From Vibrio tapetis subsp. tapetis (GTDB taxonomy: Bacteria; Pseudomonadota; Gammaproteobacteria; Enterobacterales; Vibrionaceae), in the NCBI RefSeq assembly GCF_900233005.1, contig NZ_LT960612.1, positions 806,001-870,000 of the forward strand: a DNA stretch of 64,000 bases. The letters run 5' to 3'. Numbering within the stretch: the stretch's first letter is position 1; the number at the start of each line of letters is the position of its first letter. Below, in pieces: positions 7,916 through 17,448 of this stretch. The notes beneath the pieces are model-generated. The model saw only the letters and a program-made list of their open reading frames with translations. It did no database searches and was not told where the DNA came from. The translations under genes were made by a program, and so were the position numbers.

Positions 7916-9115
7916 ATGAAGAATGAATCGTTTAATAAACTGCCGTTGTTTCTTGCAATGATGGTTATCGCCACCGGTCAGGTTGGCGTTGGAATTTACC
8001 TACCAGCATTACCACTTATCAGTGGTGACTTAGGGGTGAACGCCGAACAAGTGCAATACATCGTTACCGGTTATTTGGTTAGCCTAGGGGTGTCGCAACT
8101 ATTTTATGGCCCAGTTGCGGATGCAATTGGACGCCGACCTGTGTTTATCTTTGGTCAAGGGCTCTACTTAGTTGGTACGTTAATTTGCGTGGTATTTGGC
8201 CATGACTTATCCATGATTATTTTAGGGCGTGTCCTGCAAGGGTTTGGTGCGGGTAGCGCCTCTGTTATTGGAGCCAGTATTTTACGATACTCGTATAACG
8301 GCGGCCAACTGGCTCGGGCGCTTTCGTACATGTCTATTCTGGGCTCTGTTATGCCGATGGTTTCACCTGTGTTAGGTGGTTGGCTCGCGTGGAGTTTGGG
8401 TTGGCAGTCGGTGTTTTTCTTTGTGTTTATCTACGTTGCTGCCATCTATGTTCTAGGGTGCACTATATTGCCCGAAACACTGCCATATAAAAAATCGGAA
8501 CTAAAGCTGAGGCATGTATTTAGTCGCTATATTGGACTCATTAAAAGCAGCCAAGTGCTCACCAGTGCTTCTTACAATTGGATTAATTTCTTGATGATCA
8601 TGGTGACCTTGTCTTTAATGCCCTACTTGTTACAAGGCGAGCTAGGAATGAGCACCGCTGATTATGGCGTGGTGATGATTTTACCATCGTTTGGTCTGTT
8701 GGTTGGTAGCTTGGTGCAAAACGTGATACGCCGTTATCTAGGCAGCAATCAGATATTGGCGTTGGCTTTGATGATGTGCAGTGTATCAGGTATGTGGTTA
8801 CTGCTGAGTGATATGACAATGTTCTCTCTTATCGCATCTGTCTCGCTTCTAGCGACAGCGCAAGGCTTCATTTCACCCGTGGCCAATAGGTTATTGCTCG
8901 AACCCCATAAAAGACAGGCTGGAACGGTTACTGCGTTATCTGGCGCAATACAGATGTCGCTTACCGGATTACTTGGTGGGTGGCTAGCCGGTTGGGTTCA
9001 CAGCCAAACAACGTTGGGGTTATTTTATTTAACCATGACGCTGATTATGTTGGGCTTGCTGGGTTATCGCATCTACAGTCAAAAGAGATACGAGATAGGC
9101 ACGGCGATAGATTAA
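7916..9115 (+). CDS. Bcr/CflA-type MFS drug-resistance transporter
   Basis: About 399 residues and 12 predicted membrane helices: a proton antiporter of the DHA1 (Bcr/CflA) group in the inner membrane. The first helix has the family start PLFLAMMVIATGQVGVGIYLPALP. The loop 2-3 motif is YGPVADAIGRRPVF, and the motif-C-like GSVMPMVSPVLGGWLAW follows in helix 5. An in-frame ATG exists at 7901; I prefer 7916 because the family usually starts just before this first helix, but neither has a strong ribosome-binding site. The divergent LysR gene is the likely regulator. The substrate is unknown. Confidence 0.9.
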   Translation: MKNESFNKLPLFLAMMVIATGQVGVGIYLPALPLISGDLGVNAEQVQYIVTGYLVSLGVSQLFYGPVADAIGRRPVFIFGQGLYLVGTLICVVFGHDLSMIILGRVLQGFGAGSASVIGASILRYSYNGGQLARALSYMSILGSVMPMVSPVLGGWLAWSLGWQSVFFFVFIYVAAIYVLGCTILPETLPYKKSELKLRHVFSRYIGLIKSSQVLTSASYNWINFLMIMVTLSLMPYLLQGELGMSTADYGVVMILPSFGLLVGSLVQNVIRRYLGSNQILALALMMCSVSGMWLLLSDMTMFSLIASVSLLATAQGFISPVANRLLLEPHKRQAGTVTALSGAIQMSLTGLLGGWLAGWVHSQTTLGLFYLTMTLIMLGLLGYRIYSQKRYEIGTAID

Positions 9116-9241
9116 ACGGAGTAAGATGACAAATAGCGAGTTGGACGGCCAAACAATGTAATGAATTATGAGCTTAATACGAAACTTGAGTAACCTCGCG
9201 AAATAGACTTTTGTTGGCTGTTGTTTTGCGGCCTACTTATC

Positions 9242-11476
9242 ATGAACATAAAAGCTGAGTTGCATAATAAAAGTACTAAAGCTAACGTGAAATTTGATAA
9301 TGATTCCATAATTATAAAAAATTTCAGTGGGCTTAGGGTGAACAAAGTGCAGAAACAGCAAATAGTCTCAACGGTTTCATCCGCTCGCGACCATAAAGTA
9401 GTTGCGGATGTGGTATTCGATTTTCTTGTAGAGCGAATCAATCCAAGAGCCATGTATTTTATACAAGATCCGCTATTAGTCCCTGAAGCCAATCCTTTGT
9501 ACTCACGAGGTGACTATACTCCGGTCATTTCGTTTCCTGAGACCTTTTGGCGTTGGGCGGCCCAATTTGATACCTCAGAGAATCTGATCCCCCTTGAAAT
9601 CAATACCTGTGCTTGGAACTACCAAGATGCACTGGGTGGGGAGTGCTATATCATGATGTTTGATAACCACCACGATTGGCGAACCTACCTATTTGTTGAA
9701 GCGGTTGACCCAAAATACATAGAAGATCAAAGTTTTAGACTTGATTTGGATGTACTTAACTTTGTGGCTTCGCGCTGGCAGTGTTTACGAGCAGAGCGAG
9801 ACGCTGCAAGGGAGTTTAAAAATCGAGACATTCGGGAAGCGAAATACTTAGACGAGATCCGTTCACGAGAACAGTTCATTGAACAAATGAAAATGATCCA
9901 ACAAGTTGCTGTTGGGCTATCAAATCCGCCGACATTGGATGAACTGTATCTAGGTATTGTTGAAGCCATGCGAAATCAGCTCGGATTCGATCGCAGCGTG
10001 TTCATGTTATTAGATTTAAAAAAGCGTTGTTTTACTGGTACCTATGGTACAAGCGAACATGGGGAAACCATTTCAGAGTACCACACCATCTACGATATTC
10101 ATCAATTAGAAGAACAGTACATTGAAGCATTATATAGCCCCGATGAAAATCTAGTGATTATTGAAGATGCACCGCTTTACAGCTCCGGCTCAGTCGTCGG
10201 GCAAGGTTGGAATGGGATGTTGATTTTACGAGACGGCGAAGATGCGATTGGTTGGGTTGCGTTTGATAATTTCATTCGCCGTGAGCCAATTAGTAAATAT
10301 GACAGAGGGATATTACGCTCGCTTGGTTCTTTGATGTCTCAAATTTATATTCGTAAAAGACAAGAACAGAACATGCGTTTATTGCATTCGAGTATGGTTG
10401 AACTTTCTCGCTGTACGACAGTAAGCGAAGTGTGTCGTTCGGCGGTTGATTTTGCCATTCATCACCTTGGTATTGACCGCTTAGCGGTGTTTTTGACCGA
10501 CAGCGAACTGACCGAGATAGAGGGAACATGGGGCACGGACATTCAAGGTAATGTGGTAGACGAAAGCTATTATCGAAGCGAAGTTCAATACGATAGGCCG
10601 TTAGTCAGCACGGCGATAGCCCAACCAAATGAAATTTCGTTTGAAGACTCTGTCCCCATCTATCATGACAAACGCATTGTCGGTAACGGTTGGACTGCCA
10701 TGACATTACTGAAAAGCTCAACTGAAGGGCCAATTGCATTCATTGCCGCAGACAATCTATTGTCTCGTAAACCGCTAACCAGTCAGTTACAAGAATTGAT
10801 GTTGCTATTTGCGTCCAATTTGACGGAAGTGCTTCAACGTACCAAAGCACAAGAAGGGATACGCAACCTAAACGAAAATCTTGAGCGCGAAGTTAAAAGG
10901 CGCACGTTAGAATTAGAGCAAGCGAATCAACAACTGGAACTGTTATCCAATATCGACCCATTAACTCGGCTTGGAAATCGTCGCCAGTTGAGTAAGTTGA
11001 TGGATAGTTTTGAAATGATGCCAAATAGTGCCCCGGTGGGCTTCGGTTTGATTTTATTGGATCTCGATTTTTTTGGTTTGTTCAATAATGCCTATGGTCA
11101 CCTTGAAGGGGACATCACGTTAATACGTATTGGTAATATTCTGAATGGTTTTTGTAAAACAGATGGTGAGAGTTTCTGCCGAATTGGCGGTGAAGAGTTT
11201 GCGCTGTTGTTATCAAATACCAATGAGAAAAGCACCTGTCAATTAGCTGAGGAGATTCGGCAGGCCATTGAAAAAGAATCCATTTCACACAATCAGAACC
11301 CGCCCAAAAACCTGCTTACAGTTTCTGTCGGCTATTATTTTTCCTCAGCATTGCCGAAAAATTTCGATTTTGAAACCATGTACAGTAAAGCCGATGACGC
11401 ATTGTATGAAGCTAAAGCAGGAGGAAGAAATCAAGTTGTAGGCGCAAGTGAAGTGCATTATGAGCTAAGCTATTAG
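9242..11476 (+). CDS. Diguanylate cyclase with two GAF domains
   Basis: About 744 residues, soluble (no membrane helix). There is an uncharacterised N-terminal region (about 1-215), then two GAF domains (from PTLDELYLGIVEAMRNQLGF and from TVSEVCRSAVDFAIHHLGI), a coiled-coil linker (NENLEREVKRRTLELEQANQ) and a C-terminal GGDEF domain starting IDPLTRLGNRRQL. The active site is RIGGEEF and the metal-binding strand is LLDLDFFGLFNNAYGH. The RxxD inhibitory site is absent (T and E occupy the R and D positions), so product inhibition is not expected. It probably makes c-di-GMP in response to a ligand bound by the GAF domains. The start at 9242 is preferred over an upstream in-frame TTG. Confidence 0.9.
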   Translation: MNIKAELHNKSTKANVKFDNDSIIIKNFSGLRVNKVQKQQIVSTVSSARDHKVVADVVFDFLVERINPRAMYFIQDPLLVPEANPLYSRGDYTPVISFPETFWRWAAQFDTSENLIPLEINTCAWNYQDALGGECYIMMFDNHHDWRTYLFVEAVDPKYIEDQSFRLDLDVLNFVASRWQCLRAERDAAREFKNRDIREAKYLDEIRSREQFIEQMKMIQQVAVGLSNPPTLDELYLGIVEAMRNQLGFDRSVFMLLDLKKRCFTGTYGTSEHGETISEYHTIYDIHQLEEQYIEALYSPDENLVIIEDAPLYSSGSVVGQGWNGMLILRDGEDAIGWVAFDNFIRREPISKYDRGILRSLGSLMSQIYIRKRQEQNMRLLHSSMVELSRCTTVSEVCRSAVDFAIHHLGIDRLAVFLTDSELTEIEGTWGTDIQGNVVDESYYRSEVQYDRPLVSTAIAQPNEISFEDSVPIYHDKRIVGNGWTAMTLLKSSTEGPIAFIAADNLLSRKPLTSQLQELMLLFASNLTEVLQRTKAQEGIRNLNENLEREVKRRTLELEQANQQLELLSNIDPLTRLGNRRQLSKLMDSFEMMPNSAPVGFGLILLDLDFFGLFNNAYGHLEGDITLIRIGNILNGFCKTDGESFCRIGGEEFALLLSNTNEKSTCQLAEEIRQAIEKESISHNQNPPKNLLTVSVGYYFSSALPKNFDFETMYSKADDALYEAKAGGRNQVVGASEVHYELSY

Positions 11477-11516
11477 CGTTGTTCTAAGGCTAATTATTAG
11501 CTAAGTGATAATACGA

Positions 11517-12404
11517 TTACGGTTGCTGAGTCAATTCCGGTTGGATAGAGATATTAACCGTATCGTGATAGCGGCCACTTGGTTTGTTTTTTGTATCCCC
11601 TACCAGAAATGTCATGGGTATGGGCTTACCAGACGTAGAGTGTTGACTAAACCATTGATCAATAGATTGGTTTAGGTCGATATTCTGATTCTCTAATGTC
11701 AATTGGTAGGCGATATCCCATTGTGAGTTCTCTGATTGATGACGTAAAACCCCGCGATTTATTGATTCGACAGTAATGGAATAACCCCCGGTACTTTGCA
11801 CCCATAGTTTAGGCCCAGGCTGGACGGTTTTATTTTTAGTTAAGTCACCGATGTTCAATTCATAGTGTCGTTGAGACAAGCCATAAAATTGTATCTTGGC
11901 ACTGGGTAAAACCGATACGCTCACATCATAGGTTAGCTGTTGTTCCTGTTGGGCTAGGTTTGCGTTAGGCCCAGAGAATGAAGCGTGTAACTGACCCGTA
12001 AAATGACCGGCTGTAAGCCATTGATTGGGCGGATATCGAATTTGAAATCTTGCAGTTTCATTCAATTCAGAAAGGGAAATATACCACCGGCCTGCCTTCT
12101 CGTAACCGGCATTGCCATGCCATTCTAGCTTCATTTCTTTAGAGCCTGAACGGCGTAATACTTTAGCGCCTTGATCAATATCTAGCTCAACGTCGATTGC
12201 GCATTCTTGGCCTGTAATCTCTGCTCTAATTTGGTAGTTTTGTATCAGTGGCATTCCGCCCGTAAAGAACACATCGTAAGTTGATTTAGCCGAGAGAGGC
12301 TCAATACTGAGCAAGTTAAATTGGCAATCTAGATTGCTTGAAAGGGCGTGACCAGACAGGATGCTAGCTAAAAAACAAATAAGAAATCGGCGATTAATCC
12401 ACAT
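11517..12404 (-). CDS. Pilus tip/adhesin-like subunit of the chaperone-usher operon
   Basis: 295 residues with an N-terminal signal segment (CFLASILSGHALS). The first part (about 25-165) is of unrecognised beta type with a Cys pair (NLDCQF...QECAID). The C-terminal part (about 165-290) resembles a spore-coat-U/pilin domain. It is the last gene of the pilus operon, overlapping the usher by 11 bp. That position and the two-domain layout match tip adhesins such as CsuE in archaic chaperone-usher systems. Adhesin function is inferred from position; the receptor is unknown. Confidence 0.6.
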   Translation of the reverse strand: MWINRRFLICFLASILSGHALSSNLDCQFNLLSIEPLSAKSTYDVFFTGGMPLIQNYQIRAEITGQECAIDVELDIDQGAKVLRRSGSKEMKLEWHGNAGYEKAGRWYISLSELNETARFQIRYPPNQWLTAGHFTGQLHASFSGPNANLAQQEQQLTYDVSVSVLPSAKIQFYGLSQRHYELNIGDLTKNKTVQPGPKLWVQSTGGYSITVESINRGVLRHQSENSQWDIAYQLTLENQNIDLNQSIDQWFSQHSTSGKPIPMTFLVGDTKNKPSGRYHDTVNISIQPELTQQP

Positions 12405-14859
12405 AGAGTTCTCCTAACAAGGTTAAAACATCGCTGTCTTGATCCAAAGTGATCACAAGACTTCTTTTTTTCTTCATGTTGAGCTCTAAACGATAAGATC
12501 CCGGTTGTAACCCTGAAATAGCAAATCGGCCAGTACGGTTAGTGAAAAATTCAACGGATTCTTGTTTGTCATCATCCAGAAAAATGGCATTGCCTGCGAT
12601 GAGCTGGATCGGCGAGCCGGTTTTTTTATCGAGCATTCGGCCGATTACCGTTAACACCGCGTCAGACCCGACGGTGAGTTGGTAACCTCGGTTGTAACCC
12701 GGGTTCAGTAAGAATGCACCGTCGCCCAAATCGTAACCAGGTGGAAGGTTTTCTACGTCGTAGCCAATCAACTGTGCATTGTAGGCAACCAAGTCTGGCA
12801 GCAATACGTTGCTGCTAGAGTCACTCACGACACGGGCATACTCGGTGTTTCTGAGTGGTTCGATGGCCACCCGATTCTCAGCTAAGCTTTTGTGTTTTTT
12901 GATCACCGCGAACGACTCGCCGACTTTACGGCCAATCGCCACTGATGTGCCCGCAAAGGCAATAGCACTGGATAATTGCACTCGAGTATTGTGAGTTCGA
13001 TTATCTTGATTGATGTCTTCGTAGCGTGTTGTATGGTCAGCGACAAATTGATATCGGTTACCCGTGTAATTCACACCCGCATCGACATCAGCATTGACTT
13101 TTGGGTCGGTTGTTACTGTCGCAAACGCGGAAAGAGCACCAGTATTGCCGACGCCTTCCTTATAATTTATATCCATTATAGCTTGATCGTTTTGCCCCAC
13201 GTAACGTCCCACAATTCGAGTGGCTTGACTCAACGGCCAGCTCAGAGTGAGCGACGCTGATAATTCATCCTGCTGCTGTTGGTAATCACGATAATCCACC
13301 CGAGTACTCCAAGTCGCTGGAGTATCAAAAAATGAACCAGAAAGACTAGGGCTCAATGACCAGTAGTTATTATTAGATGAAATACCAGAACTGTAGGTGG
13401 CCGATGCGGCGGCTCGTAGTCTTGGCGTCAGATTTACGGAACCAAACATAGAGATGTAATGGGCAATATTATTTAAAATTTGGTCATCGACTTGATAATC
13501 ATCGACCCCAGCAAAGTTCTCAGTTTGATAATCGTAGATCACGCTCCATTGCGGGCGAAGCGAATGATTGTCAGCAAAGCTGGCATCAAAGGCAATGCGC
13601 ATGGCGTGCCCGTCACCCATGTTTGGGTGGTGACTTTTTGACGCGATGAACTCAGTCACGCCAAACGGCCCCGCCATTAACAAAGAGCTGCCATATTGAT
13701 ACAGATCCTCTTGGCTTTGCGCGTTTAAACCAATAGTTAACCAGGGATACACGCCCAAATCCAGATAACCGTGTAGCAGTCTTTGGTCGGTTTCATATTT
13801 TATTTGGTTGCCATTAAAGCCGCTAGGTGCCCCAAACATTAAGCTGTATTCAAACTCTCCACTATCGAGTAAATCATTACCGGTCGCGACTGAAAATTGA
13901 ACTCGTTCTTGTTTGCCAGTTGCATCAGTAATGATCAATTCAATGTCGTTGTTCCCCTGAGCAAGCGGAATGTCATTGAGGTTATAGCTACCTGCATTGA
14001 GTGTTAAACGTTGGACGATAGCCCCATCAATGACAACGTCGACACTTGACGTTCGTTGTAATGTAAATGATTGAGTGGCCTTAGGACGCACATTTCGAGT
14101 GGGGATAAGAGTAAAGTCTCGAGTGATCCCGATACCAAGAATATCGGCACTGCCTTGTAGGTTCTTGCCGTTATTAAACATATCACCCACAACCAGCCGA
14201 GTCCCTTGAGTTGGAAAGTCGACGTTAACTCGTGTGCCATTGCGCGAATAACTGGCGGCTTCGGTACTAGAATGTTGGTAGTTTGATTCGTACTCGAGAT
14301 TAGCTTGACCAACACTGAATGCAGACTCAAAACGGTGATTCGTCTGGCGGTCGATAATGGAATCCTTGTTAACGGCCTGCGTTTGTGTGCCCGATAAACT
14401 GACATTGACATAGCCACTGACCAATGAGGGTTCCAAGTAATTAGAATCTAGCTGTGAACCAGCAGCGGAAAGTTGTTGGGTGAGTAAATGGTCGGTAGGA
14501 ACCAAAATTGTACATTCCAGAGTTGAAAAACTAAAAATTAGGTCTAATCCGACAGCGCGAAAGTCTTGTTGAGAGAGAATATCAGTGGCATTTGATTGCG
14601 CTAGTTTGGTTATCGTTTCTCTTGAAATTAAGCGCTTTAGTAACGCTATTGTGGCGCTTTTTGGCAACAAGATTTGATCATCTTTTGTGATGGTCAATTG
14701 AGCTTCACCAATCACACTATCGCTGATTTTCAACAGCGAAATCATTTCAATATCGCGGCCGGTTTGGTTGAGTTTCATCGTCTCGGCCTTGGGCCAAGTG
14801 GGGAAGAAAACCAGAGATGTAAACCCGATAGCCCATAGGCAGAGTCGTCGTAAACTCAT
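12394..14859 (-). CDS. Outer-membrane usher of a chaperone-usher pilus
   Basis: 821 residues, the size of ushers such as CsuD/FimD. A signal peptide (ending WPKA) is followed by an N-terminal periplasmic domain, a long barrel region rich in aromatic strands (about 160-640) with an embedded plug (around PTRNVRPKATQSF and VDVVIDGAIVQR), and C-terminal beta-sandwich domains (LPPGYDLGDGAFLLNPGYNRG, GRFAISGLQPGSYRLEL). It forms the secretion pore and assembly platform for the pilus. It overlaps the preceding chaperone gene by 4 bp (ATGA) and the following gene by 11 bp, indicating translational coupling. Class assignment (archaic versus alternative) needs an alignment. Confidence 0.9.
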   Translation of the reverse strand: MSLRRLCLWAIGFTSLVFFPTWPKAETMKLNQTGRDIEMISLLKISDSVIGEAQLTITKDDQILLPKSATIALLKRLISRETITKLAQSNATDILSQQDFRAVGLDLIFSFSTLECTILVPTDHLLTQQLSAAGSQLDSNYLEPSLVSGYVNVSLSGTQTQAVNKDSIIDRQTNHRFESAFSVGQANLEYESNYQHSSTEAASYSRNGTRVNVDFPTQGTRLVVGDMFNNGKNLQGSADILGIGITRDFTLIPTRNVRPKATQSFTLQRTSSVDVVIDGAIVQRLTLNAGSYNLNDIPLAQGNNDIELIITDATGKQERVQFSVATGNDLLDSGEFEYSLMFGAPSGFNGNQIKYETDQRLLHGYLDLGVYPWLTIGLNAQSQEDLYQYGSSLLMAGPFGVTEFIASKSHHPNMGDGHAMRIAFDASFADNHSLRPQWSVIYDYQTENFAGVDDYQVDDQILNNIAHYISMFGSVNLTPRLRAAASATYSSGISSNNNYWSLSPSLSGSFFDTPATWSTRVDYRDYQQQQDELSASLTLSWPLSQATRIVGRYVGQNDQAIMDINYKEGVGNTGALSAFATVTTDPKVNADVDAGVNYTGNRYQFVADHTTRYEDINQDNRTHNTRVQLSSAIAFAGTSVAIGRKVGESFAVIKKHKSLAENRVAIEPLRNTEYARVVSDSSSNVLLPDLVAYNAQLIGYDVENLPPGYDLGDGAFLLNPGYNRGYQLTVGSDAVLTVIGRMLDKKTGSPIQLIAGNAIFLDDDKQESVEFFTNRTGRFAISGLQPGSYRLELNMKKKRSLVITLDQDSDVLTLLGELYVD

Positions 14860-15581
14860 GGTATCAAGCCTTGATACTCACCGGGGGGAAGTGCGTGTTT
14901 AGGAAGGATACTGAGCGTTGAGAATGGGGGAATAAACCGCTCATCAAGTTGATCGAAGAGTTGCGCATTGTAGTTTTTGGATAGTGTGGTGGTGGTTGGT
15001 ACAAATTTGATGAGGCTTAAGTAGGTATAGCGATTGCCGTGATTGACCAGTTTCACTTCACCGCTCTTCTCAACATGTAAAGCCACGTTTGCTTGTTGTG
15101 ACTGAGAGAAAACATGCACCAGAGCGTTATAGTGAACCTGAACTGAAATACCACTTCGCTTCTCTGCCGAATGGCTGACGGTCGATAGGCCAACACCTAG
15201 GTTACGCATCGATTCAGAAGATAAAGCCGGTTGGCTTAGCCGTAAATAGTAACTTTCAGAATTAGTTTGTTGGTTTTTGCTTACCCATTGAAGGCGAAAC
15301 ACCTGAGACTGAGCAGGGTGTAAAATACTGGCTAGTGGAAACACCAGTAAGTTATCGTCCTCTACTTCCTCAGTAATGAACTCGCCATTCGCTTGAAAGA
15401 CAATCCGACGTAAACTGGCTTCAAGTGGCACACTTTGATTGGTGTTATTCGTGACCACTACTTGGGACATACCGCCACGTTGAGTGTCTATTTCTAATAC
15501 GGTTGGTGACAGTACAAGGCTGTTGGAGAGAGCGGAGAAAAGCATCAAACCTATGAGTAGAAATAGTTTTCGTTTCATCAT
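14856..15581 (-). CDS. Periplasmic PapD-like pilus chaperone (second)
   Basis: 241 residues: a signal peptide (LIGLMLFSALSNS), then two Ig-like domains. The first contains QVVVTNNTNQSVPLEASLRR and the chaperone-typical segment LLVFPLASILHPAQSQVFRL. It should donate a beta strand to nascent pilins in the periplasm. It starts 2 bp after the stop of the first chaperone and overlaps the usher start by 4 bp. Two chaperones side by side in one pilus operon imply specialised client subunits (for example pilin versus tip), which is inference. Confidence 0.85.
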   Translation of the reverse strand: MMKRKLFLLIGLMLFSALSNSLVLSPTVLEIDTQRGGMSQVVVTNNTNQSVPLEASLRRIVFQANGEFITEEVEDDNLLVFPLASILHPAQSQVFRLQWVSKNQQTNSESYYLRLSQPALSSESMRNLGVGLSTVSHSAEKRSGISVQVHYNALVHVFSQSQQANVALHVEKSGEVKLVNHGNRYTYLSLIKFVPTTTTLSKNYNAQLFDQLDERFIPPFSTLSILPKHALPPGEYQGLIP

Positions 15582-15583
15582 AT

Positions 15584-16294
15584 TTATTCCGCATCTTCAA
15601 TTTCGATAGAAACTGAGTCCGAATCAAACCCTTTAATCGGTTCCATGATGAAGGTGCGCTTAGATTTAGGTAAAACTAAGGTGCCAGCAACTAAGTTACT
15701 TAATTCAGAGCCCTTTATGAATCTAGATTGATTTTTGTCTGAAATTTTCCAATTGGTTTGCGTTAAGCGACCGTAGCTGTTGCCCTCATTTTTTACTTTA
15801 ACCAACCATTGATTTTTTGAATGCTCAATTCCATCAATGCTGAGGTCTGAATGTGTGTTCTGAGGCTTGATATTTAACAAGGTATTAAATTGAAGCAGTA
15901 GCCCTAAGCTTGCGGAATCAGCATTCGGTTTTTTCACTTTTACTTGGCGAACGGAAATTCGGTAAGATTTTGACTGTGAAATGGATGGGTTACCAAGATA
16001 GCGAACCATGACAGACTGAGAACGACCAGGAGGGATAATGGCGGTAAACGGAATAACAAGTAGGTTATCTTCGGCTAATTGGGTCGTTTCGTTACCATGT
16101 TCATCCATGGTCATTGAAAAAGGAGTCAACTCTACCGTCAGAGGATCGCTGCCAGTATTGTCAATTCTCATCGACATTTGAGCGCCTTTTCCTATTGGCG
16201 ATAACTCTGCGACCATAGGTTGCACTTTATATGCATATGTCGAGGAACTAACAAGTAAACCGACGATGAAAAATACCTGCTTTACTGGCATCAT
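15584..16294 (-). CDS. Periplasmic PapD-like pilus chaperone (first)
   Basis: 236 residues with a signal peptide (VGLLVSSSTYA). The first Ig-like domain has the pattern MSMRIDNTGSDPLTVELTP and LLVIPFTAIIPPGRSQSVMVRYLG, which corresponds to the G1-strand region used for donor-strand complementation. A second domain follows. It lies between the major pilin gene and the second chaperone. A C(UUCG)G-capped hairpin (16319-16336) sits in the leader and could lower expression relative to the pilin. It diverges strongly from its neighbour, so the pair is not a recent duplication. Confidence 0.85.
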   Translation of the reverse strand: MMPVKQVFFIVGLLVSSSTYAYKVQPMVAELSPIGKGAQMSMRIDNTGSDPLTVELTPFSMTMDEHGNETTQLAEDNLLVIPFTAIIPPGRSQSVMVRYLGNPSISQSKSYRISVRQVKVKKPNADSASLGLLLQFNTLLNIKPQNTHSDLSIDGIEHSKNQWLVKVKNEGNSYGRLTQTNWKISDKNQSRFIKGSELSNLVAGTLVLPKSKRTFIMEPIKGFDSDSVSIEIEDAE

Positions 16295-16318
16295 GATTGC
16301 TACTCCTTAGCGAGAAGT

Positions 16319-16336
16319 GGGAGGCCGAAGCCCCCC
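16319..16336 (-). promoter_or_regulatory. UUCG-tetraloop hairpin between pilin and chaperone genes
   Basis: In the minus-strand transcript, GGGGGGC-UUCG-GCCUCCC forms a 7-bp stem with one mismatch and an extra-stable tetraloop, without a T run. It is placed to protect the pilin mRNA 3' end or to attenuate the downstream genes. The function is inferred. Confidence 0.5.
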
Positions 16337-16369
16337 AAACAGTCCGCTTTGACCGTGATTTATTTGCGT

Positions 16370-16858
16370 TTAGTTTGCTGTGATTTGAACCGTTAATGTG
16401 TCTGAATAACCGCCAGACCACTGAGCCGTTGATGCCGTTTCTACAACTAAAGATGCAGCCGTACCGCTCGCAAGATTTGAACCGCTATATCCTTGAGTTG
16501 CACTCACATTATTCAGCCCTGGACCACCTGCCGTAACCAGCACAAGAGGTGTCATGCTCGATGGGGTTAATGTGGCGGTATAGCCGATTGCGAAATCTTC
16601 ATTATCATCAGATTCAAGCCCACCTTCGGCACTGGTTAGCGTGACAACTGCGCCATCTGCATCGTTACATTTCAATGTTAGGTTTGCGGTTACAGTTTGT
16701 GTCGATGCATCAATTTGGCCAAAATCGAGTAATTGAGTGTAGAGGCCGTTAACTTCACATACTGGTGCGACATACCCGACGAGCTGAACATCACCAGCAT
16801 TAGCTTGAGTAGTAAATGCTGCGGTGACTGCGATTGCACATATTGTTAGCTTATTCAT
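16370..16858 (-). CDS. Major pilin-like subunit, spore-coat-U (SCPU) domain
   Basis: 162 residues from the ATG at 16858, which is preceded by a strong AAAGGAG (the frame is open a few codons upstream from a GTG without a better site). The signal peptide ends at TQANA. The mature domain has a conserved Cys pair (PVCEVNG...LTLKCNDADG), small-residue-rich beta strands and a C-terminus AQWSGGYSDTLTVQITAN, which is diagnostic of SCPU/CsuA-type pilins. It probably polymerises into the pilus rod by donor-strand exchange. The strong ribosome-binding site and the hairpin after the gene fit high expression. Confidence 0.82.
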   Translation of the reverse strand: MNKLTICAIAVTAAFTTQANAGDVQLVGYVAPVCEVNGLYTQLLDFGQIDASTQTVTANLTLKCNDADGAVVTLTSAEGGLESDDNEDFAIGYTATLTPSSMTPLVLVTAGGPGLNNVSATQGYSGSNLASGTAASLVVETASTAQWSGGYSDTLTVQITAN

Positions 16859-16944
16859 ATTGTTGACTCCTTTCACGGGGTAAAATTACTAGTTGTGCCC
16901 AACACCAAAATGGGCTGTGTTTGGTTTTTGGGTATTCATACTTC

Positions 16945-17448
16945 TTATTGGCTTATGGCATCTAGTGATGGATAAACATCAATCTCGATGACATCTTCGT
17001 ACTGTCCTGCATAAAGCAGTTTGTCGCTGAGCGTTACTTTCATTATTCCTTTAGCCGAAAATGGAATGGCATCAGCACCGTTAATAACATTGGGTGACAA
17101 TAGGTCACGGCTTGCCATTGAGGAACTTAGCCCGACCGACACAACATCTATTTCCAGTTGATAGTTAGTCAGGATTTTTCTATTACTGTCTAACAACTGT
17201 AAACCACCATTTTTTGAATATACAGACAACGTTAAAGGTTGGTTGCAATAAACGTTAAACGGCAACGATTGTTGTTTATGGTCGTTAAATACCATTTTGT
17301 TATTGGTACTAAAGTTAATGTTGCACTGGCTAGGTATGTAACCAGAAATATCTATTGATAACTGTTCTCCGGTTGAGGCCCAACTAGGATTATTTAATGT
17401 AAACAAACTAAAAAAAAGATAAGCATTGACCGTGAATCTTTTTTTCAT
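16945..17448 (-). CDS. Minor pilin-like subunit, first gene of the pilus operon
   Basis: 167 residues from the ATG at 17448. The frame is open upstream, but this ATG starts a standard signal peptide (MKKRFTVNAYLFFSLFTL, cleavage near PSWA). The mature part has a Cys pair (SQCNINF...VYCNQPL) and the C-terminal beta pattern KLLYAGQYEDVIEIDVYP, which is like the SGxYxDxITV ending of pilins. It is therefore a divergent pilin, possibly an initiator, anchor or minor subunit. Its promoter must lie in the 285-bp region shared with the divergent VpsT-like regulator gene. Confidence 0.65.
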   Translation of the reverse strand: MKKRFTVNAYLFFSLFTLNNPSWASTGEQLSIDISGYIPSQCNINFSTNNKMVFNDHKQQSLPFNVYCNQPLTLSVYSKNGGLQLLDSNRKILTNYQLEIDVVSVGLSSSMASRDLLSPNVINGADAIPFSAKGIMKVTLSDKLLYAGQYEDVIEIDVYPSLDAISQ

